NCBI GenBank assembly: GCA_022823725.1
Contig: JAJEHL010000005.1
Coordinates: forward strand, 42,648-106,647
Origin: Candidatus Latescibacterota bacterium
GTDB lineage: Bacteria; Latescibacterota; UBA2968
Reading direction: 5' to 3'
DNA length: 64,000 bases
Position numbers and translations under genes: made by a program
Notes under the pieces: generated by a model
The model's database searches: none
Told to the model about the DNA's origin: nothing
Seen by the model: the letters and a program-made list of their open reading frames with translations, nothing else
Shown here: in pieces, positions 52,002 through 60,189 of the stretch
Numbering within the stretch: the first letter of the stretch is position 1
Layout of the letters: every line of letters begins with the position of its first letter

Positions 52002-52100
52002 ATGGCGAGTAGTGAACGCAGAAAAGAGCTTCGTCGAAGGCGACAGAGGCGAAAAAAACGCCTTAAAGCACGTCGTCGAGAAGGAAGAAGTGGGAAGTAA
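52002..52100 (+). CDS. 32-residue Arg/Lys-rich peptide
   Basis: The ATG at 52002 has AGGAAGGA just upstream, and the TAA is at 52098. The product begins MASSERRKELRRRRQ and ends REGRSGK; about 60 percent of residues are Arg or Lys. It starts 9 bp after the stop of the barrel-like gene. Its composition recalls tiny ribosome-associated proteins (Thx or mS38/DUF1713-like), but no diagnostic motif is seen. The good ribosome binding site and tight spacing argue for translation. Confidence 0.55.
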   Translation: MASSERRKELRRRRQRRKKRLKARRREGRSGK

Positions 52101-52223
52101 GAACTAAATAATAGGCATGGCGATTACAAATAGACAATAAGAACCCTTGCCATATATGCGTTTTTTTGTACATTAGTATGGAATAAATCAGACCCGTAGT
52201 GTTATTTTTCAGGAGGTTTATCA

Positions 52224-52589
52224 ATGGCTAATCCCGAAGTCATCGCCTATTTGAAGCCAGTCTGTGGTTGGAGCGGTGGTGTGCGTGCTGTTCTGGCAAA
52301 ATATGGGCTGGAGTACGAAGACCGCGATATTATTAACAATCCCAATAACTATCGCGAGATGGTTATGAAGAGCGGGCAACCCTTACAGCCCTGCGTGCAG
52401 GTTGGGGATACGATGCTGGCTGATATCAGCGGTGATGAGTTGGAAGGTTGGTTAATCGCAAATGGGTACCAACCCGCAGGTCCAGACGCAACGGTTCCGA
52501 CAGATCGTTCCTGTACAGATGAAGAACATGAAGCAATGGCGCGCGCAGCACAGCAACCGACTATTGCCAACCCTCACTTTGGTAGATAA
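52224..52589 (+). CDS. Monothiol glutaredoxin-like protein
   Basis: 121 residues with thioredoxin-fold features. KPVCGWSGGVRAVLAKYGL holds the active site C14-G-W-S17 (monothiol), the cis-Pro region is QPLQPCVQVGD, and ISGDELEGWL follows. A C-terminal extension of ~35 residues has DRSCTDEEHEAMARAAQ. It could act in thiol exchange or Fe-S handling; the canonical CGFS of Fe-S-binding Grx is not present. CAGGAGG precedes the ATG. A terminator follows at 52616. Confidence 0.85.
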   Translation: MANPEVIAYLKPVCGWSGGVRAVLAKYGLEYEDRDIINNPNNYREMVMKSGQPLQPCVQVGDTMLADISGDELEGWLIANGYQPAGPDATVPTDRSCTDEEHEAMARAAQQPTIANPHFGR

Positions 52590-52615
52590 AAACAAGGTGA
52601 TGGTTTTTTACAGCG

Positions 52616-52642
52616 AGGCGATCCTCAGGGGTCGCCTTTTTC
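52616..52642 (+). terminator. Intrinsic terminator after glutaredoxin-like gene
   Basis: AGGCGATCC pairs with GGGTCGCCT around a short TCA-type loop and is followed by TTTTCTTTT. Confidence 0.8.
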
Positions 52643-52674
52643 TTTTGTGCGAATAGAAGCCAATTGTGAATACT

Positions 52675-53355
52675 ATGCAGACGCGCGTTCTCAAAAAAGA
52701 GATTGCAGGATGTACCCTGTGCAAACGCCTGGTCGAATACTGCCGCACCTTTGATCTGGCGGAAAACCGCAAAATTGGCGATTGCGATTACTGGGCAAAA
52801 CCCGTTCCGGGGTTTGGAGATATCAATGCACAATTGCTCATTATTGGTCTGGCTCCCGGCGCACACGGAGCCAATCGCACGGGTAGGCCTTTTACGGGCG
52901 ATGGCGCTGGCGATGTGCTTTACCGCGCACTCTTCCGGCACGGTTTTGCCAACCGGGAAACAGCGATTGATCTCCATGACGGAATGCGTCTGGACAATGT
53001 GTATATCACCAATGCCGTAAAGTGTGTTCCCCCTCAAAATCGCCCCAATGCTGAAGAGAAGCGTACCTGTCTCGACTGGCTGGCGCAGGAGATGACCATC
53101 TTGCCTCGGGTGAAAATCGTTCTGGCGATGGGCAGAGATGCGTTTGACAGTTATATTCGGCTGGAGAGGGCTGCAGGGCGTGTGACGAGGCTGAACGCCT
53201 ATCGTTTCCAACACGGTGGTGTGTATCAGTTAGGCGATAAAATTCTCGTGGCGACTTACCATTTTAGCCGCTACAATATGAATACAGGCGTTCTGACAGT
53301 AGATATGATTGATGTGTTGTTCCAACGCGTGTGCGCGTTGCTGGGTGAAGTGTGA
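52675..53355 (+). CDS. Uracil-DNA glycosylase, family 5 (UDGb)
   Basis: 226 residues from ATG 52675; GTG 52666 is an in-frame alternative and neither has a strong ribosome binding site. UDGb motifs are GLAPGAHGANRTGRPFTGD (uracil-binding/active-site motif with Ala where family 4 has Glu) and ATYHFSRYNMNTGVLT (H-x-S-R-x-N-x-x-T-G). Cys residues in IAGCTLCKRLVEYC and in KCVPPQNRPNAEEKRTC are placed to hold the 4Fe-4S cluster of families 4/5. It removes uracil and deaminated purines from DNA. The downstream region is repeat-rich. Confidence 0.93.
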   Translation: MQTRVLKKEIAGCTLCKRLVEYCRTFDLAENRKIGDCDYWAKPVPGFGDINAQLLIIGLAPGAHGANRTGRPFTGDGAGDVLYRALFRHGFANRETAIDLHDGMRLDNVYITNAVKCVPPQNRPNAEEKRTCLDWLAQEMTILPRVKIVLAMGRDAFDSYIRLERAAGRVTRLNAYRFQHGGVYQLGDKILVATYHFSRYNMNTGVLTVDMIDVLFQRVCALLGEV

Positions 53356-53449
53356 TCCGCAGGCATGTCCCCCGTATAAAAACACTACGGGGCAGGCTCT
53401 GCGGATGTAAGCAGGGATGAACGCAGATGAACGCAGATGAACAGATGAA
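53355..53449 (+). repeat. Hairpin plus dispersed CGCAGATG-type repeat, copy 3
   Basis: ATCCGCAG (53355-53362) pairs with CTGCGGAT (53399-53406), with CCCCGT/ACGGGG nested inside. The hairpin is followed by GATGAACGCAGATGAACGCA and further GATGAA units to ~53449. The hairpin arm is itself the ATCCGCAG word of the dispersed repeat, so two facing copies probably created it. Confidence 0.65.
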
Positions 53450-53466
53450 TCATAGGGGATGGGGTA

Positions 53467-53503
53467 CTACTGACTACTGACTACTGACTACTGACCACTG
53501 ACC
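53467..53503 (+). repeat. Heptanucleotide tandem repeat (TGACTAC)n overlapping the end of hpt
   Basis: Three exact TGACTAC units are followed by TGACCAC and TGACC, preceded by a partial unit. The repeat covers the hpt stop codon (53481-53483) and its last ~6 codons (SVVSSQ). Copy-number change by one unit would shift the frame of only the extreme C-terminus. Confidence 0.8.
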
Positions 53504-54032
53504 TGGGTGGCTCCAGCACAGCGATGTAGGGAAGATTGCGATAGGCCTGATTGTAGTCGAGACCATAGCCCACTACAAACTGATCCGGAATGGTGAAACC
53601 ACAGTGATGAATGGGAACGGGGACGATTCTGCGGTCTGGTTTGTCCAGGAGGGTGCAAATACTGAGACTGCGTGGATTTCTGCCCTTTAATAATGTGAGA
53701 AGTGTAGAGATCGTGCGCCCGGTATCGACAATGTCTTCGACGATGATCACATGGCGATCGGCAATTTCACGACTGAGGTCTTTTTTGAATGTCACTGTGC
53801 CCGAGCTACTTGTACCGACATAACTCGAAATCGCAATGAAATCAATTTCAATGGGACAGCTTATCGCGCGCGAAAGATCGACTAAAAAGTAGAGAGCACC
53901 AGTTAAAATACCCACGAGAATAACACCGTCTGGATACTGTTCGGAAATTTCGGCACCGAGTTCACGAACTCGGTTTTGGATTGCTTTTTCGTCAAATAAT
54001 ATAGAACGGTGATGAGGATCAAAAACCTGCAC
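53481..54032 (-). CDS. hpt: Hypoxanthine phosphoribosyltransferase
   Basis: 183 residues. Converts hypoxanthine/guanine plus PRPP to IMP/GMP in purine salvage. Landmarks are GVILVGILTGALYFLVDLSR, the flexible loop SSYVGTSSSG, and the PRPP loop VIIVEDIVDTGRTI with the two acidic residues. FVVGYGLDYNQAYRNLPYI is the base-binding end. The start is GTG at 54032, with AAGGAGG upstream. In many bacteria hpt lies between tilS and ftsH; that context is absent. The C-terminal SVVSSQ derives from the heptanucleotide repeat and is probably not functional. Confidence 0.95.
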   Translation of the reverse strand: MQVFDPHHRSILFDEKAIQNRVRELGAEISEQYPDGVILVGILTGALYFLVDLSRAISCPIEIDFIAISSYVGTSSSGTVTFKKDLSREIADRHVIIVEDIVDTGRTISTLLTLLKGRNPRSLSICTLLDKPDRRIVPVPIHHCGFTIPDQFVVGYGLDYNQAYRNLPYIAVLEPPRSVVSSQ

Positions 54033-54180
54033 TTGGCAAACCTCCTTGTGATGGAAAGATGGTATAAATTAAACGATTTATTTTTTTAGTCAAAGAGAAG
54101 TACTATCGGCAAAACGTTGTGCTATCAAAATGTTGCAGTAAGGGGCGTACATATTTTCTGCAGTATTTGAGAAGAACCCC

Positions 54181-54209
54181 TTGATTCAGATTTGCAAAAA
54201 TGCTATATT
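54181..54209 (+). promoter_or_regulatory. Sigma-70-type promoter upstream of structured RNA/mutL
   Basis: TTGATT (54181-54186), a 17-bp spacer and TATATT (54204-54209) give a well-spaced housekeeping promoter with a start near 54216. The rest of the gap 54033-54180 shows no gene. Confidence 0.6.
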
Positions 54210-54216
54210 TGCACCC

Positions 54217-54342
54217 GAAGCTTACGCTTCACAAAAAAACGCCTTGAATCTGCATGAGGGTAGCCCCGCAGGAAGTTTTCCGCTGTTTTAACACCGGGAC
54301 TTCGACAACCATTTCGGCGCCCGGCGGGTTAGGCGTTTTTTG
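54217..54342 (+). ncRNA. Candidate structured RNA or attenuator upstream of mutL
   Basis: Starting just after the promoter, a tight hairpin GAAGCttacGCTTC (54217-54230) is followed by AAAAAACGCCT (54234-54244), which pairs perfectly with AGGCGTTTTTT (54331-54341). Enclosed are CTGC...GCAG with GGG/CCC inside (54250-54271), GGAA/TTCC (54271-54281), and CCGGG/CCCGG (54294-54324). The U-run in the closing helix makes the 3' end terminator-like and lies 22 bases before the mutL ATG. It does not match the signal recognition particle RNA, 6S RNA or any riboswitch I know. It could be an independent small RNA or a mutL leader attenuator. Confidence 0.45.
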
Positions 54343-54363
54343 TTTTCTTTATCCATCCTCAAT

Positions 54364-56157
54364 ATGTCCAATAAAATTCGCATACTTCCGGATGATATCG
54401 CCAACCGCATCGCTGCAGGGGAAGTGGTTGAGCGGCCGGCGTCTGTCGCAAAAGAACTGATGGAAAATTCAGTGGATGCGGGATCAGACCGCATTGTCGT
54501 TGAAGTTGCTGCTGGCGGCAAGGAAAGCCTGCGGGTCAGTGATAACGGATACGGGATGTCGCGCGATGACGCGCTTTTGGCACTTGAACGGCACGCGACG
54601 AGCAAAATTCAAAGTCTGGATGATCTAAAAGGGTTGCTCACACATGGATTCAGGGGCGAGGCATTGCCCAGTATTGCCGCTGTTTCGCGCATGACCCTTG
54701 AAACTCGTCTGGTAGATGCGGTTGAAGGAACGCGAATCTCCGTGGTGGGCGGGCGCGTGCAGGATGTATCCGCGATTGGTCGGGGGCAGGGTACGGCGGT
54801 TACATTACACGGCCTATTTTTTAACGTGCCCGCCAGGCGTAAATTTCTCAAAAGTGTCGATACGGAATTTCGGCATATTGTGAACGCGGTGACAGCTATG
54901 GCCATGGCCTATCCCGAGATCGGGTTTGACCTCAAGCACAATGGTCGCCAGGTGCTGCAATTGGGGAGGTCGCGCTTTGATCGGCGGGCAGAACAGATAT
55001 TTGGCGTGCGATATGGCACAGATGCCATCGGTGTTGAGAACAAGGCGAGCGGGATTGAGGTTCGTGGATTTGTGGGCAAGCCAGAGTCCGCGCGAAAATC
55101 CGGCGCCCAACAGGTTTTGATTGTCAATAATCGATGGGTGCAGCACAAAGCCATCGCTTTTGCAGTTTACGAAGGATATGGCGGGCTTTTGCCCAAGGGG
55201 CTTGCGCCATCGTATTGCCTTTGTCTGAACATTGATCCGGCGCGTGTAGATGTCAATGTTCATCCTTCAAAGCGCGAGGTTCGATTTGCGGACGAGCGGT
55301 CAATTTACGGTCTGATCACCGGAGCAGTTCAACAATCGCTGCGCGGCGCAGATTTAATCCCGGAAATGGATGCTGCCGTTATGCCTGTGGCAGATACACC
55401 TGTGAGCATTGCAGAATCTCCCGAGATTACCTATCAGCCCGGACAGCCCAAAGTTGGCGGACAGCCTCAGATGGCATTGCCCCTGACAATGAGAATGTCG
55501 CAGGGGAGAGCAAAGCCAGGGACCGGGATTAATACCGATGGTCTCGATGAAGAGGATTTTACACGGATTTCCGTATGGCAGTTGCACAGCAAGTATATTT
55601 TGGCGCATATCAAAAACGGTTTGATTGCGATTGACCAGCAGGTTGCCCACCAGAGGATTTTGTACGAACGCGCCATTGACAATATGCATACCCGTCCCGC
55701 AACGAGCCAGCGGCTGTTGTTTCCACTTACACTCGATTTTGGTGTCAAAGAAATTTTTATTGTGCGCGAGGCGATGCCGTTGTTGGAAAAAATGGGGTTT
55801 GGTATCCGTGATTTTGGAGGGCATACTGTTGTAGTCGATGCCATACCCCTGGGGCTGAGAACGTGGCAAGACGGGCAGCTTTTGAGAGATATGATTCGCG
55901 ATATGGCCGAAGCCGAGCAAGCGACTTCTGTTCCACCTTCTGTGCAAGCGCGACAGATCGCTTCCGAGGAACATCGGCTCGCATCGGTTTATGCCTGGCA
56001 CACGTCGATTCGCACGGGTGAAGATTTATCGACAGAAGAAATGCGCGCGCTTATCGATCAATTGTTCGCAACGCGAGAGCCTTTCGTCAGTCCTTATGGC
56101 AAGCCAACGCTTGTGAAGATCGAGCTGGATGAAATCGACAATCGGTTTAAGCGGTAG
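54364..56157 (+). CDS. mutL: DNA mismatch repair protein MutL
   Basis: 597 residues from ATG 54364 (MSNKIRILPDDIANRI matches the family start; no clear ribosome binding site). The GHKL ATPase has ELMENSVDAG, VSDNGYGM and GFRGEALPS. The transducer domain has NNRWVQHKAIAFAVYEGYGG and VDVNVHPSKREVRF. After a linker (~345-395) comes the C-terminal dimerisation domain. Its endonuclease-type motif reads DQQVAHQRILYE at 424-435, a degenerate form of DQHA-x2-E-x4-E in which H, A and the first E are changed. miaA follows after 2 bp, the classic mutL-miaA order. No hfq follows. Confidence 0.96.
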   Translation: MSNKIRILPDDIANRIAAGEVVERPASVAKELMENSVDAGSDRIVVEVAAGGKESLRVSDNGYGMSRDDALLALERHATSKIQSLDDLKGLLTHGFRGEALPSIAAVSRMTLETRLVDAVEGTRISVVGGRVQDVSAIGRGQGTAVTLHGLFFNVPARRKFLKSVDTEFRHIVNAVTAMAMAYPEIGFDLKHNGRQVLQLGRSRFDRRAEQIFGVRYGTDAIGVENKASGIEVRGFVGKPESARKSGAQQVLIVNNRWVQHKAIAFAVYEGYGGLLPKGLAPSYCLCLNIDPARVDVNVHPSKREVRFADERSIYGLITGAVQQSLRGADLIPEMDAAVMPVADTPVSIAESPEITYQPGQPKVGGQPQMALPLTMRMSQGRAKPGTGINTDGLDEEDFTRISVWQLHSKYILAHIKNGLIAIDQQVAHQRILYERAIDNMHTRPATSQRLLFPLTLDFGVKEIFIVREAMPLLEKMGFGIRDFGGHTVVVDAIPLGLRTWQDGQLLRDMIRDMAEAEQATSVPPSVQARQIASEEHRLASVYAWHTSIRTGEDLSTEEMRALIDQLFATREPFVSPYGKPTLVKIELDEIDNRFKR

Positions 56158-56159
56158 TC

Positions 56160-57080
56160 ATGACCTCGCTTCGAGATATTCTGGTAATTGCCGGACCGAC
56201 GGCATCGGGCAAAACGGCTGTGGGCATTGAACTCGCGCAGAGGATAGATGGCGAGATTATATCGGCAGATGCGCGTCAAATTTATCGTTTTATGGATATT
56301 GGGACGGCTAAGCCGACCGCTGAAGAGCGAGTTGCTGCGCGCCATCATCTCATCGATTTTATCAATCCCGATAAAGGCTATAGCGCGGGGCAATTTGCCG
56401 AAGATGCATCTGCGGTAATTGGGGATATTCTGCGTCACGGCAAGACGCCCATTGTGGTTGGGGGAGCGGGGCTGTATATTCGCGCATTATTCGATGGCTT
56501 TTCACCTATGCCGAAAATTCCGGCAGAGATTCGTGTGCGGTTGCAGGAAGAGGGGAGAGAGTCTCTTCCCGAATTGTACAAGAGGCTGTGCGAGGTCGAT
56601 CCAGAATGGGCTACAAAAATTCAGGCGACCGATACACAACGCATTCTGCGCGGTCTGGAAGTCTATGAAGCGTCGAGCAAGCCACTTTCTGAACATCAGA
56701 GGGTGCCGCCAACGCCACCGATTCGCCATACGGCATCTTATTTTGGTTTGTACTGGGAGCGCGAAGCACTTTATGACCGGATCAATGCGCGTGCGTGTCT
56801 TATGTTCGAGAATGGCCTGATTGAAGAAGCCGCAAGCCTTCGCAACAGGGGTTACTCTCCCGATCTGAACGCGCTCAATGCGTTTGGATACCGCGAAATA
56901 TTCCAATATCTCAATGGTGAGACGACGCTTGATCGCGCACTTGCCAATTTGCAACAGGGTACGCGACGCTACGCCAAACGGCAGATGACTTTTTTTCGCA
57001 GAGATGAACGCATACAGTGGGTGGATGGTAGCGATGTTGATGTAGCAGATGCCATCTTGCAAAACTTTGAAACATGTTGA
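56160..57080 (+). CDS. miaA: tRNA dimethylallyltransferase
   Basis: 306 residues. Transfers dimethylallyl from DMAPP to A37 of tRNAs reading UNN codons. It has the P-loop GPTASGKTAVGIELA, the catalytic SADARQIYRFMDIGTAKP with the essential Asp, VGGAGLYIRALFDG, and RRYAKRQMTFFR at the C-terminal end. It begins 2 bp after the mutL stop, so the two are co-transcribed. A tRNA gene follows 41 bp downstream. Confidence 0.97.
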   Translation: MTSLRDILVIAGPTASGKTAVGIELAQRIDGEIISADARQIYRFMDIGTAKPTAEERVAARHHLIDFINPDKGYSAGQFAEDASAVIGDILRHGKTPIVVGGAGLYIRALFDGFSPMPKIPAEIRVRLQEEGRESLPELYKRLCEVDPEWATKIQATDTQRILRGLEVYEASSKPLSEHQRVPPTPPIRHTASYFGLYWEREALYDRINARACLMFENGLIEEAASLRNRGYSPDLNALNAFGYREIFQYLNGETTLDRALANLQQGTRRYAKRQMTFFRRDERIQWVDGSDVDVADAILQNFETC

Positions 57081-57121
57081 CACTAAAGATGAACGCATGT
57101 AAATTGGCTATTCCTTGCGGA

Positions 57122-57197
57122 GCGGGAATAACTCAGTTGGTAGAGTGCAAGCTTCCCAAGCTTGATGTCGCGGGTTCGAGTCCCGTTTCCCGCTCCA
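57122..57197 (+). tRNA. tRNA-Gly (anticodon CCC)
   Basis: The acceptor stem GCGGGAA (57122-57128) pairs with TTCCCGC (57187-57193), discriminator T57194, and the CCA end is encoded at 57195-57197. The anticodon stem CAAGC/GCTTG encloses the loop TTCCCAA, giving anticodon CCC. The D-arm holds AGTTGGTA and the T-loop TTCGAGT. It reads GGG codons. Confidence 0.96.
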
Positions 57198-57207
57198 AAA
57201 AATAATG

Positions 57208-57248
57208 AAAAAGAACGGGCAATCTCAAAGCGGGTTGTCCGTTCTTTT
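57208..57248 (+). terminator. Intrinsic terminator after tRNA-Gly
   Basis: AAAAGAACGGGCAA pairs with TTGTCCGTTCTTTT (one G-T pair) around a 12-base loop. Confidence 0.85.
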
Positions 57249-57305
57249 GTTTTATGTATTGGATAAATCCAATTGGTGCAATTTATTGTGTCCGAAGGAG
57301 TTTTT

Positions 57306-58052
57306 ATGGATCATGAAATTCGCATCCACTATGTCAGCCATTTTCTCAAGCTGAGTTTGTGGTATGCGCGATTTCTGATGGCGCGGGAGGGGATTGCGTT
57401 TGAAGATGCGATTACTTCTCGGGTCAATGTGTATCGCAATACGGATTTTTTTGATGGCGAAAACCATCCGGCGCGGGGGTATGAAGACCCGGATTGGGAC
57501 GCCTTTCTGAAGGGTTTAAAGGCCATTTACGATCGCTGTGAGGGCGAGGGCTGGGAGGAAGAGGGGCTGGCCTATTTGTGGCCCCGCGTGAAAAAGGGTT
57601 ATAGCAAACCTTCCACAAAGGGCCGTCCGTACGAATGCTGGACGTATGACGATGGCGACGATTATATCGCGATCCACATCGGCAATGTGTATCAGCCCAA
57701 ATCGCCTCTGAGCGAAATGCGAGATGCTTTTATGGGTACATTGCTGCAATTGTTAAAGGATACGCAGCGGCGACGCTCCGATGCGAAGACCGTGAGGTGT
57801 GGCAGTTGGCTCAATTCTGCGCCGCCATTTCAGACTCTGTTCCCCAAAAGCTGGCGTGAGAGCGCGATAGTGAGTCCAAAAGCGGGATATACGATGGGAC
57901 ATTGGGGGCAGTTTATGGATCGCACGGGGCGTTTTCATATCAAAAATGGCGCACATTTGCGGGCAACAGGGGAGTTTCTCTATCCCTGTTCGACCTGTTA
58001 TGCACCGATTGATGAGATTGTGGCACATCTGGAGGCTATGGTGGAGGATTAG
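57306..58052 (+). CDS. Protein of unknown function
   Basis: 248 residues, not recognised. It is rich in aromatic residues and His (HEIRIHYVSHFLKLSLWYAR, YECWTYDDGDDYIAIHIGNV) and is soluble by appearance. The C-terminal part contains MGHWGQFMDRTGRFHIKNG and a CxxC in LYPCSTCYAPIDE. The ATG 57306 follows AAGGAG; an in-frame upstream start at 57273 lacks one. It overlaps the convergent MFS gene by 4 bp. The well-defined ribosome binding site and composition support a real gene. Confidence 0.75.
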   Translation: MDHEIRIHYVSHFLKLSLWYARFLMAREGIAFEDAITSRVNVYRNTDFFDGENHPARGYEDPDWDAFLKGLKAIYDRCEGEGWEEEGLAYLWPRVKKGYSKPSTKGRPYECWTYDDGDDYIAIHIGNVYQPKSPLSEMRDAFMGTLLQLLKDTQRRRSDAKTVRCGSWLNSAPPFQTLFPKSWRESAIVSPKAGYTMGHWGQFMDRTGRFHIKNGAHLRATGEFLYPCSTCYAPIDEIVAHLEAMVED

Positions 58053-59290
58053 GCAGGTTGTTTTTCCAGGGTCTCAGGGACAAGGAAGAGGAAAATACCT
58101 GCTGCAGAAAGGCCAATGCCTGCAATAGCTAATGCCGCGGGCGATAGGCCGAGGAAATCGGCGACATAACCGACGCATACGGGACCGGACATGCGTCCAC
58201 CATCGCCGATGAGGCGCCAGAGACCCAAAAATTCACTCAGGGCGTCGCGGGGTGCGAGGTCGGCTCCCAGGGTCATCATGGCTCCTGAACTGAGGCCATT
58301 GCCAAATCCGAGCAGACTGGCGGGGAACAAAAGGGCGATAAATTCTCCTGTTATGAGGTTGAGCAAGAAAAAGGACAGATTGAGGTGGGGGGCAAAGGCT
58401 TCTGTGAGCGGGATAAGTGCCATGCCAATGGCCTGTAGCGCGAAGCTGGGGACATTGGCGAATTTGCGTCCAAAGCGATCCATAATGACTCCGGCGGGAT
58501 AGAACATCATCATGTCGATAAAGCCCGATATCGTCATGATGAGGCCGATTTGTTCATATCCCAGGTCGAGGACTTCGGCGCCGTAAAGCGGTATGATGAT
58601 GTAGCGACCACTGCGAATGGTTTGGGCAAAGAGCTGACCTGTACCTGCGGTGACCAGATTTTTTTTGTGAGCGCGAAAGATGTTGGCAAAGTGTCTCACA
58701 AGGCCGTGTTGCGGTGGCGATACGCGCTTGCGAGAGGCTTCAACGGCGATTGCCGCGACCAATGCGGCTAAGAGTGAAATACCGCCATAAACGAGGAATG
58801 GATATTCTACAGAGGTGGTAGAGGCAATATAGCCGCCGATGACAGGGCCCCCAAAGGTGCCGATACGGCTGATGCCACCAAATACAGAGAGGGCGCGGCC
58901 CCTCTGGTGGACGGCTGTTGCATCGGCCAAATAAGCATACCGCGAGATGTCCCAAAGTGCGCCGCCAATCCCGCCCACAAAGCGCAGCAAGAAGACCACA
59001 GAGATAGATGGTGCAAAAAAGAGGCCTGCGCCGCAAAGTGCAACTGTTATTACCCCCAATAGCATCGCGGATTTGCGACCAATACGGTTGAGTACCATGG
59101 CCGCGGGCAGGTCGCCAACGAGATGGCCGATCCCCTCGGCAGCGAGTACGAGACCGACGAGACCATAGGAAATGTCAAACGACTTGGCGTAGAGTGGCAA
59201 TATGGGGACGATCAAGCCACTGCCCAGTCTGAGTAGAAATGTGGGGATAAAGACGGGGAGGATAAGGGGGTTGCGGATAATGGCGTTCAT
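58049..59290 (-). CDS. MFS transporter
   Basis: 413 residues with 12 predicted membrane helices and the MFS loop signatures: VLNRIGRKSAMLLG between helices 2 and 3, and MDRFGRKFANVPS at the equivalent place in the second half. LPLYAKSFDISYGLVGLVLA opens the first bundle. It resembles drug/sugar exporter-like MFS proteins (DHA1 type); substrate unknown. It is divergent from the TauE/SafE gene, 45 bp away. Confidence 0.9.
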   Translation of the reverse strand: MNAIIRNPLILPVFIPTFLLRLGSGLIVPILPLYAKSFDISYGLVGLVLAAEGIGHLVGDLPAAMVLNRIGRKSAMLLGVITVALCGAGLFFAPSISVVFLLRFVGGIGGALWDISRYAYLADATAVHQRGRALSVFGGISRIGTFGGPVIGGYIASTTSVEYPFLVYGGISLLAALVAAIAVEASRKRVSPPQHGLVRHFANIFRAHKKNLVTAGTGQLFAQTIRSGRYIIIPLYGAEVLDLGYEQIGLIMTISGFIDMMMFYPAGVIMDRFGRKFANVPSFALQAIGMALIPLTEAFAPHLNLSFFLLNLITGEFIALLFPASLLGFGNGLSSGAMMTLGADLAPRDALSEFLGLWRLIGDGGRMSGPVCVGYVADFLGLSPAALAIAGIGLSAAGIFLFLVPETLEKQPA

Positions 59291-59335
59291 TGAAGTAAAA
59301 AACTAAAATAAGAGGCAAAAAGCAACCATAACACA

Positions 59336-60067
59336 ATGGATTTTCCAATACGCGAAATATGCTATGCGAGCGGTATTTTCTGGCTTGCGGGTAGCTTACA
59401 GGGGTTGACGGGATTTGGGTTTAACCTGCTTTCTGTCCCGGCGATGGTCTTGTGGTTTCCCGCACAGGTGGTTGTGCCCGGGGTTTTGATGTCTTATTTG
59501 CCTTTGGGAACTGGACAGTTTATTCAACTGCGGCGGGATGTGGATTGGAAGGTGCTGGGGATGATTGTGGGTACTGCGATTGTGGGTATGCCTTTGGGCG
59601 CGTTTGTGTTACGCGATACAGATGCAGAGGTGATGAAGCGCGCCATTGGTTTGGCAATGGTGGTATTGGCAATTGTTTTGCAGTTGCGACCGGGTAATCC
59701 TTTCCGACATGACGCATTGACCTGTGGAGGGGTGGGTATGTTCAGCGGTTTTTTGTCGTCCAGTATCGGCGTATCTGGACCGCCTATCGTTCTGTTTGGG
59801 CTGAAACAGCGCTGGCCACAGGCGATGATGCGCGCAACGCTGTTGACCTGTTTTTTGTGTACTTCTACGTTGAGTCTCTGTGTGTTGTGGGCAGTAGGGG
59901 TGTTGACGCTTGAGAGTTTGCAATTCGTCCTCTGGGGGGCGCCGGGTTTGATTTTGGGATTTTTGACCGCGACTTATCTCCGCACGCGGGTTCATCAGGT
60001 GGCGGTGTTTCGCTGGATTTCGATTGGGATGGTGATGGCCGGCGGATTGGCTGCGGCGATTTTTTGA
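59336..60067 (+). CDS. TauE/SafE-family membrane permease
   Basis: 243 residues with about eight helices. The family repeats are GSLQGLTGFGFNLLSVPAMV and MFSGFLSSSIGVSGPPIVLF. Members export sulfite, sulfoacetate or related organic anions, which would suit a cell degrading sulfated compounds, but the substrate is not shown by sequence. No ribosome binding site is obvious before the ATG. metH starts 122 bp downstream. Confidence 0.9.
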   Translation: MDFPIREICYASGIFWLAGSLQGLTGFGFNLLSVPAMVLWFPAQVVVPGVLMSYLPLGTGQFIQLRRDVDWKVLGMIVGTAIVGMPLGAFVLRDTDAEVMKRAIGLAMVVLAIVLQLRPGNPFRHDALTCGGVGMFSGFLSSSIGVSGPPIVLFGLKQRWPQAMMRATLLTCFLCTSTLSLCVLWAVGVLTLESLQFVLWGAPGLILGFLTATYLRTRVHQVAVFRWISIGMVMAGGLAAAIF

Positions 60068-60189
60068 TGATGGGCAAGTGCGTGCCTGTCAGTTGATTAA
60101 ACTCAACGGCCTGTTGATTGGTCTGGCACGCTATTTATTTTATCTTTGTTCTCGACTTTTTCCTCTTCAACCGAATAAGAGAAAGATGT

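Noticed and set aside
53467..53503. CRISPR array
   Set aside because: The 7-bp tandem units have no spacers; it is a simple heptanucleotide repeat.
60068..60189. Cobalamin or SAM/SAH riboswitch before metH
   Set aside because: The leader is only ~120 bp and contains none of the conserved boxes.
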